Source: Miscanthus floridulus (lineage: Eukaryota; Streptophyta; Magnoliopsida; Poales; Poaceae). Taken from it: 64,000 nt of DNA. The notes beneath the pieces are model-generated. The model had not been told where the DNA came from, did no database searches, and worked only from the letters and a program-made list of their open reading frames with translations. Made by a program: the position numbers and the translations under genes. Below are positions 21,560 through 34,585 of the stretch, piece by piece. The stretch is taken from contig NC_089597.1 of the NCBI RefSeq assembly GCF_019320115.1, positions 118,860,000 through 118,923,999 of the forward strand. Direction: 5' to 3'. Position 1 is the stretch's first letter, and the number at the start of each line of letters is the position of its first letter.

Positions 21560-23110
21560 GTCCTGCTGCTAAGGGTCCCACTGGTGGTGCTGTATACGTA
21601 AGCCCAGGGGGTCGTCGTCGTCCTCGTCGTTCTCGTTTACAGGGTCCTTCCCAACGCTATGATTTGGTGGTGTACGCACAGCGGAAGCGGCATCTATCAC
21701 CGGCTGAGAAGAGTCGACTGGTGTCCTCAAAGAGCCAGAAGACGTGCCACCCGACCGCGCCGGGTAATCGGGTTCCACCCAAGGAGTGTCCATGTAGCTC
21801 AACTTCTGAGCTAGCTTCCTGCAGCTCCGCTTCACCTTCTGCATAAATAGACGTTAAAGTCAGTGCATTTTCCAAACGCACATACACTGAAGAAACATTT
21901 TTGAAACGAACAAGTTTATGTTTATCTCCACAAAAGCCTCGAGAATACTTGGCCCCTGTCCTCTAGACTCGTGAAGCCGAAACGCTGCTTCGTTGGACAG
22001 CCTTGATAATTGTGTCGCTTGGGTATTGAAACGCGGTTGGACAGTTTTAGTACACATACTTAATACCAAATGGATAATAAATTATACCATTCGAGTATCT
22101 TACCACGTATTTTTGAAGCGGGGCTCTCTGTAGTTGTGTGTCGTCCCTAGTGGCAACGCCGTATACATCTTCGATCACATCTTCCTCGTCGTCCTCGTCA
22201 ATCGTCTCCTCGTAGACCTGTGAAGCCACCGCAGGTACTCGTCGAAGGTGTGCTAGTCGTGTGGGGGACCCGCATCGACCGGCTGCCGGTCCCTGGTCTG
22301 CCACAACTGGATGTACGTGTTGTGTGCCACATGCCAATCCTTGGTCTTGTACCTCTTCCTGCGATCATACCTGCAACAAAACGATCGTTAGTTGTACCAT
22401 ATACATCTCTAAATTGTAGCTTTGTTATTAATCGATAACACACCCGTCCAATTCTTGGTTGGTGGAGTAAAGCAGTGGTGGGTAGCCTGTCATTCTTCCA
22501 AACTGCCTGCAAACCCTGATGGGCAAGTGAATCTCAACCACGTGGAAGAAAATAAGAGAGACATTGCAGCGATACTCGTCTGACTCATCCCTAGTGACAG
22601 GACTCAGATAGTCCTAGAGCTCCAGAGCATCCCAAGGACACCAATGCACCTGAACATTTCGTAATTGAGTTAGGTTGTGATATAGTGTACATCGAACAAG
22701 ACACATGTATGATAGTAAAGAGTGTGTAACCTGATACTGTGTCAAGACGTCGAGACAGTCCGTGTACTCTCTATACTTGCGCCTCGGATTCCCTCTAACT
22801 AACTCTGCTTGCATCCAGATATACAGAGCTGTAAGGAGTGTATCCTGCCCGTTCTAATGCTGCATTGAACACGATAATGAATTAGCCATTATTAATTTCA
22901 TCATATGTAACTACCTTGAAGAATATAGTGAACCGAAGTACTTATAGAAAAACCAGTAACAAGGGGTCTCCCAACGGGTCATCGTTCCCAACACTAAACC
23001 TGGAGTAGGCAGAAGCAACCCCCAAGGTTCGCATACCCTGAGGTGCGACGGCAGGCAACGCATAGCTGTCGATACGTCCATACCAGGACTGCGTCGCGTG
23101 GGAGGGACTA
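21560..23110 (-). pseudogene. Plant mobile domain (PMD/MAIN-like) gene inside the MULE-like element
   Basis: Exon-like pieces read in order on the minus strand. A first piece from about 23105 follows a CAG acceptor; then TDCLDVLTQYQ and VHWCPWDALELQDYLSP..RDESDEYRC; then FFHVVEIHLPIRVCRQFGRM; then after another intron YDRRKRYKTKDWHVAHNTYI and QLWQTRDRQP. The VRWxPW...IFFxxVExHxPxRVxRQFG pattern is the C-terminal half of PMD proteins, which occur both as host genes (MAIN/MAIL) and in transposons. A TAG follows GPPHD at about 22256, where relatives continue. An acidic tail (EETIDEDDEEDVIEDV) follows in another piece. Likely degenerate; exon borders are approximate. Confidence 0.55.
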
Positions 23111-23332
23111 TCCTGTTACAAATTGATAAACAAAGAGTTAGAGTATTCAAATTAACAATATTCAAATTAACATTATGTAGCATTGCAAAAATTAAACTAC
23201 TTGTTATGCAATACGAACACAATATAAAAGCACATGTATATATTCAAAGTAACATTAACAGACATATTAAACAACTTCACTAGAAAAATAAGCAACTTCT
23301 ATGTATAGCTGTTCAGACACAAGACAACTAGA

Positions 23333-23466
23333 AGATGCCATAACTGCATTTGGTATATAGCTTTCCTTTCTTTTTCATTGCACTGTTGATTTACAGTATA
23401 TAATTTACACAATCTATAATTGGGGAGATGCCATAACTGCATTTGCTATATAGCTTTCCTTTCTTT
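23333..23466. repeat. 41-bp direct repeat, two copies
   Basis: AGATGCCATAACTGCATTTG then TATATAGCTTTCCTTTCTTT occurs at 23333-23373 and 23426-23466 with one mismatch, inside the MULE-like element. Confidence 0.75.
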
Positions 23467-23579
23467 CCTCTCATGATAGCCAGTTTTCATCCACCAGAAG
23501 CGACGACCTTTCCCCACTCGCTCCCCACATTTAAGCATTTACGCCCAACTTGAAAAGATAAATTAAAGCCACGGCTTCG

Positions 23580-23930
23580 CGCTAGCGAGTACGCTAAAAG
23601 CTTCTTTACCAACTTTAGAATGAAAACGAATACGGATAATACGAGAAGCTATTCACGGCACCGCGCTAATGAGTATGTTAGAGGTTCTGTTACTAACTGC
23701 TATACGAAAACGAATAAATGTATCTATGAGTGGATGAACGTATCTATGGACAATTTAGGAAAACAAAACCATGGTTTCGTGCCGCTAAGTATGCTAAAAG
23801 CTTCTTTGCTAACTTTAAAATAAAAATAGATACAGATAATATAGAAAGATAACCATAGCCCCACGATAATAATATATATACTAGAAACTTCTTTGCCAAC
23901 TCTAAAACGAAAGGTGATTAATATATTTTA
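23580..23930. repeat. Degenerate tandem repeat, about four units of 80-120 bp
   Basis: Units share GAGTATGCTAAAAGCTTCTT, then NCTAACTTTAAAATGAAAAC and GATACGGATAATA. They start near 23587, 23668, 23785 and 23865, progressively diverged. They lie within the MULE-like element between the PMD gene and the right TIR. Confidence 0.6.
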
Positions 23931-24009
23931 CAAAAGAAATTTAACAAAACAAATATCCCTAACAAATACCTATATGATTTTTTATAAAAGTTTGCTGAAT
24001 TTTGCAAAT

Positions 24010-24230
24010 ACCTATTTGCGTGGCCGGAGGGCGTGGCGGGCGGCCGAAGGGGGTGGCGCGTAGGCGTGCGGGCACAGCAGGCGCAGCGGGCGGCCGTGAC
24101 GTGCCTGGCGTGGCGGGCACGTGCGGGCGCGACGGGAGTGGCGCGCTGGCGAGCGTGGCGCGGCCGGCGGGCGCTGCCGACGGGCGTGCGCGGCGACGGG
24201 CAGGCAGATAGAGGGAGGGCGGCTCGCGGT
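24010..24230. repeat. GC-rich low-complexity block
   Basis: Repeated GCGTGGCGGGC/GGCCG words, sharply different from the AT-rich DNA on both sides. Possibly a captured or amplified fragment within the MULE-like element. ORFs across it are compositional artefacts. Confidence 0.6.
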
Positions 24231-24568
24231 TAGGGATTGCCGCTATATTATCCCACGGCTGACGTAGTATGTCAAGAAAGATCCAGCTGATGGTGTTGCC
24301 CAAGGCATCTGGGAATAGGAAAGCACCTGGGACTGCCGCGCTAAGATCGGTGGCGCGACAAAACCTGGCACGTAACCGGTCAGTGCCTCGGTCGTCGCCA
24401 CGTCATCCCCCTCGCCGTGCCACCATGCATGGCGCGGCAAAGGTGTTTTTTGCTCGCCGGGAAAATAGGCACGGCCAAAAGTGTTAGTTTTGAAGAAGAA
24501 AAAAACAGTGTTAGATTTAAAATTAGTTTACAAAAAGTATTAAAAATAAAATAAAAAATCCATGCATA

Positions 24569-26917
24569 AGCCTTGTATAGGCAGTTTTTATTTTTATTTT
24601 ACTCTCCCTTTAAGAAAACTACTTCTTTTGTTTCCCATAATAAGAGAAAAAAATGCTTCCAATAACAAGCAGCCTGCAGCCTTGCTAGTCAGTAGCCCAT
24701 CGAAAAAAGGTTTTACAAAAACATGATGTAGGTCTACACCCAGATGGACAAATTTAGAATCATACTTGAAATGATCAGGCATTATACATATAAAGCTCAT
24801 ACATGAATAGAGTTCACACACAGCAACAGTTTTGACCATTAGGCTGTCTCCAATGATGGAAAGAAGTGTGTGAAATCCCCAATAGCAATGATTTTTTCAT
24901 AGGAGTATTACAGCAATGAATTTAAACCACCAAGTCTAAGTAACACAAAATGAAAATGATGATTCCATAATTGTATGCATAAACTTCTGAACTCTGATTC
25001 AAGAAATTCACCACCCTGTAATACAGAAACAAAAGAACCAACAGATCGACAAATTAATGTGGATTCCTTAATGCTAAGTGCTACGGCATCTGAACGTCGG
25101 AGATACTAGTGAAGTATTATGGCATCAGTCTTATGTAAATGGAAGTGTTCACGTAGCAAATCAAAAGTAGTGTTTAGGACTGAGCTAGTTTCATTTTATT
25201 TTTCGACAATGTTTCAAGTACTGAATTTTAGTCAAGCATTGGTGGACTGAATTGTCAGTCACTGAGTTATCATAAGTAATCAGAAAGTAAAGCACCAAAC
25301 TAAAAGGAACATACAGGGGGAAAACCTTGAAAAATTGACATAAATTGTGCCACACTGGATGCATAAACAAATCCAGCAGTAAATAAAGACTTGAATAGGA
25401 AGATTTTCATTCTTTCAGATGATAAGTACGATGTTCAAAATAGAAAACGTCATTATTGAGAGTCTTGATAAATGACAAGAAAACAATAAGAAAGATAAGT
25501 AAACATTGAAGAACAGCTATAAGAAATACGGCGAGAAGCCCTCCCCACCCACCCACACCCACACCCCCGCACCCGTACACATACGCCCCACAGGACTAGA
25601 GTAGACACAAGCTCCAAATAGTGGATTTAGCATTTCAGTTAGAAATCACATAATTTCCATAGCAAAGGGAGATAGTGAACCATTTAAAATTATTAACAGA
25701 AAAACTGTTACCAAATACGTACTTCTCAAGTTCACATTCTATGAGACCATGACTGTAGCAACAGATAATTATATCCATCACTATCAGCATTGCACTTTGT
25801 ATATCAATCAAGCTACTTCTCGAAAATTACCATATCAAAAATATATGTTGGGAACAAGGCTACAAAGTCATGTAAATAAATGCAGACCTCCCCACTTTGA
25901 TGCACTTATACCTCAAGGCAAGAAACCAACAACATATAACATTATCACTAGTATTTCTCATCCGCAATTTTGGTTTCTTCATATTTTATCAATATAAGAG
26001 CTAGAAGCAACAGGATAATTCCCTAATAGTCTGGTATTCTATCCATAGGACTCCAACTAGACTCGTCATTAACAACTAAAACTTGATACTTCAGAATGAC
26101 ATGGTTGAGTTCCAAGGTAAATCTTCACTCTTTCCTACTGAAACTGTGAGATGTTCTCACTCAAAAAATAAAGAGAAAAGAAACGATAATCTTTGATTTT
26201 TCAGCCCTCTTTCATAGTTACAAGGTACAATTGAATGATGGAAGCATATCCAATCTCCCGTGCACTAGCTTTATTTCAGGTAAAATCCCATTTCTTGATT
26301 AGTCCATAGTAAAGGGATTAGCATCCATAAATCATGAAAATTATTGATAAAAAAGAATTATGTTACTAATTTGCTTCTCTAGTTCACACTCCATAGAAGT
26401 CACAACAAACAACTAAATTCATCACTAGCAGCATTGCACTTTGCCACTCTGTATATCAATAGGGCAACTTCCTGAATATTACCTTATCGAAAAATGGCAA
26501 AAAGACTACAACTCATGTAAATAAGAAAAAACCTCCCCACTTTGATGCAATCTGATACCTCAAGGTAACAAATGAACAAGGAAGAAGACCGACAAGGCGA
26601 CAACATATAGCATCATCAATATGTCTGATCCACAACTTCATTCATCTTTGTTTGAATTGTTAAATATGATACAAAGCTGCTTCAATTCATAGGGATAATA
26701 TGGCAAATACAAGATGCAAGTGGTATCAAGACATGAAAGCAAGCACATACAGGACAGGATACCATGCATTTTAACTTTGCTAGTAGTAATATTGAAGAAA
26801 GATATTAACAAGAAAACATTGCTTTTCATATATTATCTATAAGAGCTACCACCAAAAGGATAGTGAACAGATAGTTATTACTATCCAAAGGGCTCTGACT
26901 TGACTGATCACTGACAA
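24569..26917. other. Array flank with an exon-3 scrap
   Basis: From 24569 the sequence continues the A-type upstream region (compare 32925-33300). About 26047-26118 (minus) is the tail of another FBD exon 3, matching 34320-34350. From about 26120 the text becomes the B-type 3' flank, so a recombination point lies there. No intact gene. Confidence 0.5.
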
Positions 26918-28490
26918 TTAAAGCTTGGTAAAAACCTCAGAATGATACGGTTCTGTTGCACCATCATCAAACTCCCTAAACACTATCTTGCCACTGGCCA
27001 AAGCTTCTTTGAGAAGCAAAACGCTTGCTTCTGGTACACCGGGCAAATCCAGTGGAGTGACATTGGGTGAAACTATTAATAATTTCCACAGGGAGCTAGC
27101 CTTCCTCAATAGAAAACTGACTAGCTGCACCTCAATGCAGCACCAATTGAAGTTCGTGACCTTTACCATCACAAGGTTCTCTAAGCCATCCTGCGGTGGC
27201 TCTTCCCTCACCTCATCAACAGAACCTTTCTTGGGCAAATATTTAAATGTCGGGAGCTACAAAGATGAACCATAATCATCCACAAGCATTACAATTAGAC
27301 AAGATCTCAGGATGACTACGAAGCAATGGAATTTAGAAAATATTGAAGGTATACCTGCACAAAGAGCCTCTCCAGATTAGGACATTGGCAGGCCTTGAGG
27401 AACACATAGAGGCCAGCAAGGTTAACAGTTTCCATTTCTAACATGAGTAGCTGTAGCTCTTTCAAACCGTGTAAGTTGAGACTGGGCCTTGGGGCACTTG
27501 GTCCAATATTTGGCAACGAAGAGAAAAGCTAAAAAAAGAGAGGCATGATTAGGTTAAAAGACCTTTGTATTTTTATTTTTTATAAAATCAAACAACTTGT
27601 AGCAAGGTGATTAGGAGACCAGATAAAATAAAATCCAATACAAAGAACATACCGGGAGGGCATTGCAACATATGGTGAGGACGTTGAGGCCGGATAAATC
27701 CTTTGGGAAATAACAATATTTCAACTTATGGTTAACCTCTTTTACTGGGTGAGTAAACCGAATATAAAGATCAGCAAGCGCGGTGTGGCTTTGAACGAAG
27801 AACGGCATCTCGAGGAAGTCGCCACTGTAGCTGAAGGAGCCAAGTCTAGGCAAACAGGCCAAATTCGCTCTGGTGTATCCGTCGCACTCCACGATTGTGA
27901 CGCTCCTCAGGTTCCAATGCATGATGGTCCAGCGTCTCTTGAAGTCACAATGGCAGCCGCACAGCGCCATGATTTTGTCAAACCCCACCTTAATGGGTTA
28001 CTGAGTAGAGCCGGATGACCTCGAGAGCGTGGAACGGCTGGGCGTCCTTGTAGTACATGCTGGAGATGCTGATGCGGCGGAGCGCGAGGCGCGCGAGGAG
28101 GCGTATTCGGTGAAGCGTCGGAGCTCCGAGGACTTGAGCTTGCTGGTCTCGACGACGAGGGAGAAGCGGTCGAGGCGGCGACGCGGGCGCGGCTCGCGAG
28201 CCAGCGCGTCGAGCTCCCTCAGTAGGGCGTCGCGGGAGCGGAGTTGGACCTCGACAGAGGCGGGGTACGCCCACCGGCCCTTCCACAGGTCGCGCCACCC
28301 GCGCGCGAGCGCCCCCGTGCGAATGGCGTCCTTGAGGGGGGAGGTGCGTCAGGATGTGCTGCCGCAGCTCGTTCGGCAGCGCGGAGATGCGATCCACCGC
28401 TTCGCATCGGTCCCCAAGCTCATCCACCCTCTTCCTCTTCTCTCCGCCTCCGCTGCAGACGCCGGCGCCGCCGTCGGTGCCGATCGCCAT
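26918..28490 (-). pseudogene. F-box/LRR/FBD pseudogene B2
   Basis: Exons 27653-28490, 27355-27528 and 26918-27256 by homology. Exons 2 (174 nt) and 3 (339 nt) are open and carry the FBD region (VQLVSFLLRKASSLWKLL and the B-type ending REFDDGATEPYHSEV). Exon 1 is wrecked. A G-run at 28336-28341 has one extra base and shifts the frame just after the F-box start (ISALPNELRQHILTHLP). About 110 nt are deleted near 28100. The frame is broken again with a TAA near 27995, between RLYSVTH and the following IMALC segment. A promoter and ATG (28490) comparable to the A copies remain. Confidence 0.8.
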
Positions 28491-31004
28491 CTCCCTCTCG
28501 TTCTCCAATTTGGGATAACCCTCTGTGGCTCTGTCCCCCCGACCTGCTATCGAAAAAGAGATGGACTGTTGAACTGGGCCGAAACTGATGCCCAGGGACG
28601 CTCAAGCAGACCCACGGAGTGCGGACTTAATTTTGAGCTTTCGGCCCATGCCGCAATGCATAAACCTTGTACTGGTATGAACGTTTTCTTTTCTTCTATT
28701 TTCCCATTATTAAGAATACTTCTTTTATTTGAAATAATAAAAGAGAAAAAAAAACTCTTACGGCTGGATTCTTGCTAGTCAGTACTTGGGCAAAACAAGA
28801 TGCATCTCTACAGTAGGTGGCTAAAACTTCGGAATCACACTTGAAAACGATCATGCAAAATATAATAATAAATAAAACTCATACATGAAGAGACTCCACA
28901 GCAACAGTTTTTGACCGTGAGGCTACATAAAACTAATCAGATGATGAATATAATAGACTAAGTAACACCAAAAAGAAAAGATGGTACTGGTATCAATGAT
29001 AGTATGCATAAACTTCTGAACTCTAGTTCAAGAAATTCACCACTCGGTAATGCAGAAACCAAAGTACTAACATATACTAGTTAAATATTATCCTATCAAC
29101 TTATTTAAATTAAAGTTGTTGAGTTAACAATAATATCAAAACTGGTGTTCAACACTGAGCCTGCTTTCATTTTATTTTTCAATAATGTATGCAGTACAGA
29201 ATTTTAGTCCTGCACTGGTGACTAAATTGTCTGTCCTTGTCTCCCTGAGTTATTTTAATATAATTGAGGTATCAATCAACCATAAAAAATATCCTAATAT
29301 AATTGACTAATTGAGCCTGGCTGCATTGTATTATGTTTAGCACTACTATATATCTGAAATATTTTTCTTATAATTATATATGTGCATTGTTCAAAATCCT
29401 AAATTCACCTATGCTGAATGGAACCTAGAGAACTACTGCTCCATATAAAAGATTGCTGTCAGCATCCATTGATTCTGTGATTCATGGATTCAGTATTTGT
29501 TCAAACATACCGATAAAGTTTTATTAAGTACGTACAATAGGTCATTGAACTTTGCATGCAGTACCAGCTCGACTTAAGCAGAAAATAAGTGTAACTTGAA
29601 CTGATGCTCATGTATAGACAAGAAAAGCACGCGCAATTTGACTGCAAAAGCAAGCTCGACTTCTGGTTCTTTTATAGTACCATGCACTTGCTGAAGCATC
29701 AGAGCATCAGGCCCGAAACATAAAGGTAGCCGGTCCTGGTAGCGGCAACACAATGAAGAAATGGCTTCATCATGAGTAGAAATATTACATAAAAAAAAAC
29801 AATGATATCAGATTCTCTGCCCACATTCATATTTAAGAGGCACAAAGCTCAATTATAATTATAAAGTGTGCTAGGTGCACTAGCTATAATGTTCAGAAGT
29901 GTTTTGATAATTATTGAAAGCCTTAACAAGAAAAGAATAACACAGAAAAGTAAACAGTGCAGGGTACCTATAAATATAACAAAGAAATATGTCTAAGCTG
30001 CCCCCCACCCCACCCCACCCCAACAAAAAAAAATGTTACTTAAAGTAGACAACAAGCTCCAAAGAGCAATTTAGTATCACAATTCATCTATTTAATGACA
30101 TAAAGTTATCCAATCTCCCATGTGCTACACATATTTGAGTAGAAATCCCTTTTTCCATGCGGTGCATAGCAAAGGGAGATAGAGAACCATTACTCAATTA
30201 GCAACCATAAACCATGAAAAATCATTGACAACAGAATTCTGTAACCAAGTTTGCTTCTCTAGTTCGCACCCCACCCCATGGCAATCACAACAGATGATTA
30301 AATCCATCACTATCAGAATTGCACTCTGTTTATCAATCAGGCTACTTCTTGAAAGTTATCATATCAAAAAATGTTGGCAACAAGACTACAGGCCATGAAA
30401 GTTAGTACAGACCTCTTCACTTTGATTCAATCTGATACCTCAAGGTAAATATCAACAAGAAACATAACCGATAAGATATAACACATCATTATGGGAGTTG
30501 CTATATTTCAGGTGCATGAATTTGCAGGCACCAATTTTATACAATCAACAAGTATAATTAAAAGGACAACTCACAAGAGAAAAGTCATACTTTTTTTTCT
30601 ATTAGCCAAATAAACAATGAAAAATTTACATGCTGCCTGAACAACAATGAAAACTCAGGCACCTAAAATATAGGAGAAGTGTGATCCACAACTTAACTCA
30701 TATTCGTTTGAGTTGTGAAAGATAATATGAAGCTCCAGAGTTGCTCCGATTCATCGTCATAAGGATAATATTAATATGTCAAATACATCATGCGAGTGGT
30801 GCCAAGACAGCAAAGCAAGAGCATATTGGAACACCATGCATTTTTAATACTTCGCTAGGAGTAATATTCAAGAAAGAAATTAAGGAGACAACATTGGTTT
30901 CTTGATATCTTACAATTTTCTCAGTAAGAACTGCAACCAAAATGTTAATGTCCTGATAGGCTAGTATTACTATCCATAGGGCTCTGATTCGACTGGTGAC
31001 TGCA
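28491..31004. other. B2 upstream and A3 3' flank, no gene
   Basis: 28855-29770 repeats 7260-8250. From about 29790 the sequence matches the A2 3' flank (16110-17100), including the C-rich tract at 29999-30025. A MITE is inserted at about 30494. No gene is seen. Confidence 0.55.
30494..30682. mobile_element. MITE-like insertion, about 190 bp
   Basis: The ends pair as inverted repeats: GCTATATTTCAGGTGCATGA on the left, and CTCCTATATTTTAGGTGCCTGA read from the right on the minus strand. The paralogous flank of A2 (around 16845) continues without interruption at this point, which supports an insertion. Superfamily and exact target duplication are unclear. Confidence 0.5.
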
Positions 31005-32708
31005 CTATAGATTGATATAGGCCTTATGATATGGTTGAGTTGCTGCATTATCAGACTCGGTAAACATTATCGTGCCATTGACCAAAGCTTCTTTGAGAAG
31101 CGAAAGGTCCGCTTCTGGTGCACCGGGCGAATCCATTGGAGTGACATTGCGAGAAACTATTAACAGTTTCTGCAGAGAGCTAGCTTTCCTCAATAGAAAA
31201 CTCACTAGCTGCACCTCAGTGGGGCACCAGTTGAAGTTCATGACCTTTATCATGACAAGGTTGTCTAAGCCATCTTCCGGTGGCTCTTCCCGCACCTGAT
31301 CAATAGAACCTTCCGTGGGCTTTAATCTATATGCCGGGAGCTACAAAGAACCATAGTCAAAAAGACAGGATGACTATGAAGCAAAGAAATTACAAAGGCA
31401 TTGATTGTGTTAACCTGCACAAAGAGCCTCTCCAGATTAGGACACTGGAAGGTCTTGAGGAACAGATACAGGTTAGCTAGGTTGACAGCTTTCGTTTGTA
31501 ACATGAGTAGGTGTAGCTCTTTCAATCCATGTAAGTTGAAATTGGGCAATTGGGCACTGACCCCATCATCTGACAAGACAGATGCACCCTAAAATAAAAG
31601 GCATGGTTAGGTTAGGAAACCATGATTTTTGTTTCTTTCATATTTATGGAAATCAAGCAACTAAAAGTTACTCCTAAGTGACAAGAAGACCAGAAATAAT
31701 AAACAAGATTGAATTCGGAGAAAGTACCGTGAGGGCTTTGTAACTGATGGTGAGAACGTTGAGTCTGGATAAATCCTTCGGGAGAGATTTCCTCAACTTA
31801 TCGATATGCCACTCTTTCATCGATACTGAGTCATATAACTGAATATAAAGATCAGAAAGCACGGCATCGCGTGGAATGGATAAAGGCAAGTTGGAGAAGC
31901 AGCCGCTGTAGCGGAAGGAGCGCAGGCTAGGAACACGCACGAAGTCCAGACTGGTAATCCTATCACAGCCCGCGATGGTAAGACTCCTCAGGTTCGGCGG
32001 CAGCCTGTCGAACACCAAACCGTTACAGCTGCAGCAGCGCAGATCGAGAGTGAGGAGGCTGGGGCACAGCGCCATCATTTCTCTGAAAGCCTCCCTGCGG
32101 AAGGAGACCGATGCGAGCCGGATGACCTCGAGAGCGTGGAATGGCCGGGCGCCCTTGTGGTACATTTTAGAGACGCTGATGTGGCGGAGCGAGAGGCTCG
32201 CGAGGGCCGGGCTGGACAGCGGCAAGTGGAAGTTGAGCCTGCTCGCGGTCGTGCCCTGGAGTGTCTCCACGTGGAGGTCCTCGACGCCGCACTCGGCGGC
32301 GTAATCGAGAAAACGCCGGAGTTCCGAGGACTTGAGATTCCAGATGTCGACGATCAGGGAGAAGCGATCGAGGCGGCGGCGCGGGCGCGGCTCGCGCGCC
32401 AGGGCGTCCAGCTCCCTCCGCAGGTCGTCGCGGGAGCGGAGGTGCACCTCGACGGAGGCGCGGTGCGCCCACCGGCGCTTCCACAGGTCGCGCCACCCGC
32501 GAGCGAGCGCCCCCGTGTGGATGGCGTCCTTCAGGGGGAGATGCGTCAGGATGTGCAGCCGCAGCTCGTCAGGGAGCGCCGAGATGCGGTCTGCGCGGAT
32601 CGCATCCGATCCCGCCGCCTCACATCGGTCATGCTCATCCACCTTTTGCTTCTTCGCTCCGCTGCCGCTGCCACCGCCGCCGCCGCCGCCGCCGGAGTCA
32701 ATCACCAT
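31005..32708 (-). CDS. F-box/LRR/FBD protein A3, intact (3 exons)
   Basis: Exons 31728-32708 (981 nt), 31415-31588 (174 nt) and 31005-31340 (336 nt), all phase 0, with donors GTACTTT and GTTAAC and acceptors TTTTAG and TTGTAG. This gives 496 residues ending in TAG at 31005. Order: a Gly-rich leader, a basic AKKQK stretch, F-box at about residues 38-78 (ISALPDELRLHILTHLPLKD then RGWRDLWKRRW), leucine-rich segments through about 320, exon-2 LRR (CPNLERLFVQ), and the FBD-type tail (VQLVSFLLRKASSLQ). The F-box would bind a SKP1-like protein, with the LRR/FBD part choosing a target; no substrate can be inferred. The only array member without a frameshift. The family evolves by tandem duplication in grasses. 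Confidence 0.85.
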
Positions 32709-34319
32709 TACCCGCTCGTCCCCAATTTGGGGAAACCCTTCTCCTTCTCCCCGCCCCCCTCACCCACCCAGAAGTCCAGAACCCAGAACCGATGCGCCGC
32801 TGGGTGTTGTGAACCTGCGAGCCTGCGAGGTTAGAAAAGGAGTTGGGCCATACAGGGCCGAAACATGGACGCTCAAGGGGGACGAGGCGTGCTGCCAGAG
32901 TTTTGGGCTCTTGGCCCATGCGTAAGCCTTGTATTTGTACAGGCAAACTCTTATTTTATTCTCCCTTTATTAAGAAAACTACTTTTGTTTTTCCCATATA
33001 ATAAGAGAAAAAAATTGCTTCCAATGACCAGGCGGCCTGCAGCCTTGCTGGTCAGTACTCAGTAGCCCATCGGAAAAAGGTTTTGCAAAAACAAGATGTA
33101 GCTCTACTACTACACCGAGATGGACAAAGCTTTGGAATCATACTTGAAATGATCAGACATTATACACAAAGCTCATCCTTGAACCTTGAACAGAGTCCAC
33201 ACACAGCAACAGTTTTGACTTTTGACCATTAGGCTGCCTCCGATGATGGAATGAAGTGTGTGAAATCCCCAATAGCAATGATTTCTCAAAGGAAGATTAC
33301 GTACAGCAATGCATTTAAACCACTAAGTAACATAAAATGGAAATTGTGATGTCCATAATAGTATGGATAAACTTCTGAACTCTGATTCAAGAAATTCACC
33401 ACTCTGTAATGCAGAAATAAAGTACCAGCAACCAACAGATCAACAAGTTGATGTGATGTGGATTCCTTAACCCTAAGTGCTATGGCATCTAAACATTGGA
33501 GAACGGAGATGCCATATGATAGATGATAAGAAAATAAGAAGACAGATAAGTAAACATTGAAGAACAGGAAATACGGCTGAGAAGCCAACCCCTCCCCCCA
33601 CCCACCCACCCACACCCACAAAATAACATACACAGACACCCTATAGGGCAAGGGCTACTACATAGAGTAGACACAAGCTCCAAATAGTGGTTTTAGCATA
33701 ACAATTCAGTTTCTCATCCGCTGCACCTTATTTGAGGCAGAAATCACATACTTTGCTTTGGTCCATAGCAAAGGGAGATAGAGAACCATTTACATTTATT
33801 AACAAAAAATTTGTTGTTAAATACTTCTCTAGTTCACATTCCATGGGACCATAACATCACAACAGATGATTATATCAATCCACTTCCCAAAAACTACCAT
33901 ATCAAAAAATATATGTTGGGAACAAGACTACAAGTCATGTATATAAGTGCAGACCTCGCCACTTCGATGCAATCATACATCAAGGTAAAAAACCAACATA
34001 GAACATTATCACTACTATTTTCTCATCCATAATTTAATTCATCTTCTTTTTACAGATGATACAGAGTTGCTTCAATTCATAAGGATAATATGTCAATACA
34101 TGAAGTGGTACCAGGACATCAAAGCACACACATACGGGAATACCATACAATTTAAATACTTTGCTAGTAGTAATATTCATGACTCATGAGTCATGACAGT
34201 AGGGAGACAACATTGGTTTCTTCATATTTTATCAATATATAAGAGCTACAACCAAAAGCATAATTCCCTGATTGTCTAGTATTATTACTATCCATAGGGC
34301 TCCAACCAGACTCGTCACC
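32709..34319. other. A3 upstream region, no gene
   Basis: The promoter side contains the same GTTGGGCCATACAGGGCCGA block seen upstream of A1. From 32925 it matches 24569 onward. Contains a C-rich tract near 33590-33620. No gene is seen. Confidence 0.5.
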
Positions 34320-34495
34320 GAGAACTAGAACTTGGTACTTCAGAATGATATGGTTGAGTTGAAGCATCGTCAGACTCACTCAGCATTATCTTGCCATTGG
34401 CTAAAGACTCTCTGAAAAGCAAAAGGTCTGCTTCTTGTACACCAGGCAAATCCAATGGAGCGACATTGGGAGAAACTATTAACAGTTTACGCAGG
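34320..34495 (-). pseudogene. FBD exon 3 fragment cut by a gypsy LTR
   Basis: Homologous to the 3' part of exon 3 (TACACCAGGCAAATCCAATG and GAAACTATTAACAGTTTACG on the plus strand correspond to the VSPNVxPLDLPGV region). It stops exactly where an LTR begins at 34496. The rest of the gene is not found on the far side within the window. Confidence 0.7.
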
Positions 34496-34585
34496 TGTCG
34501 GGGACCAATACTAGGGTACCCAAAGAGGAGGGGCTAATGGTCGTTATACATTAATCCATTCAGTCAGTCAAAGGTGCGACTACAG

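Larger units (their letters stand above)
20829..24560. mobile_element. MULE-like transposon, 3.7 kb
   Basis: Terminal inverted repeats of roughly 230 bp: the left arm from 20829 (GAATTTTTTTTATTTTTAAC) and the right arm ending at 24560 are complementary, including a shared GCCGCGCCATGCATGGTGGC core (about 20943 and 24420). They are flanked by an 8-9 bp duplication, CCATGCGTA on the left and CCATGCATA on the right (one mismatch). Long TIRs and an about 9-bp duplication are typical of Mutator-like elements. It sits at the same point upstream of A2 (after the word CTCTTGGCCCATGCGTA) that is uninterrupted upstream of A1 and A3. No MULE transposase is seen; a plant-mobile-domain gene is. Confidence 0.8.
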
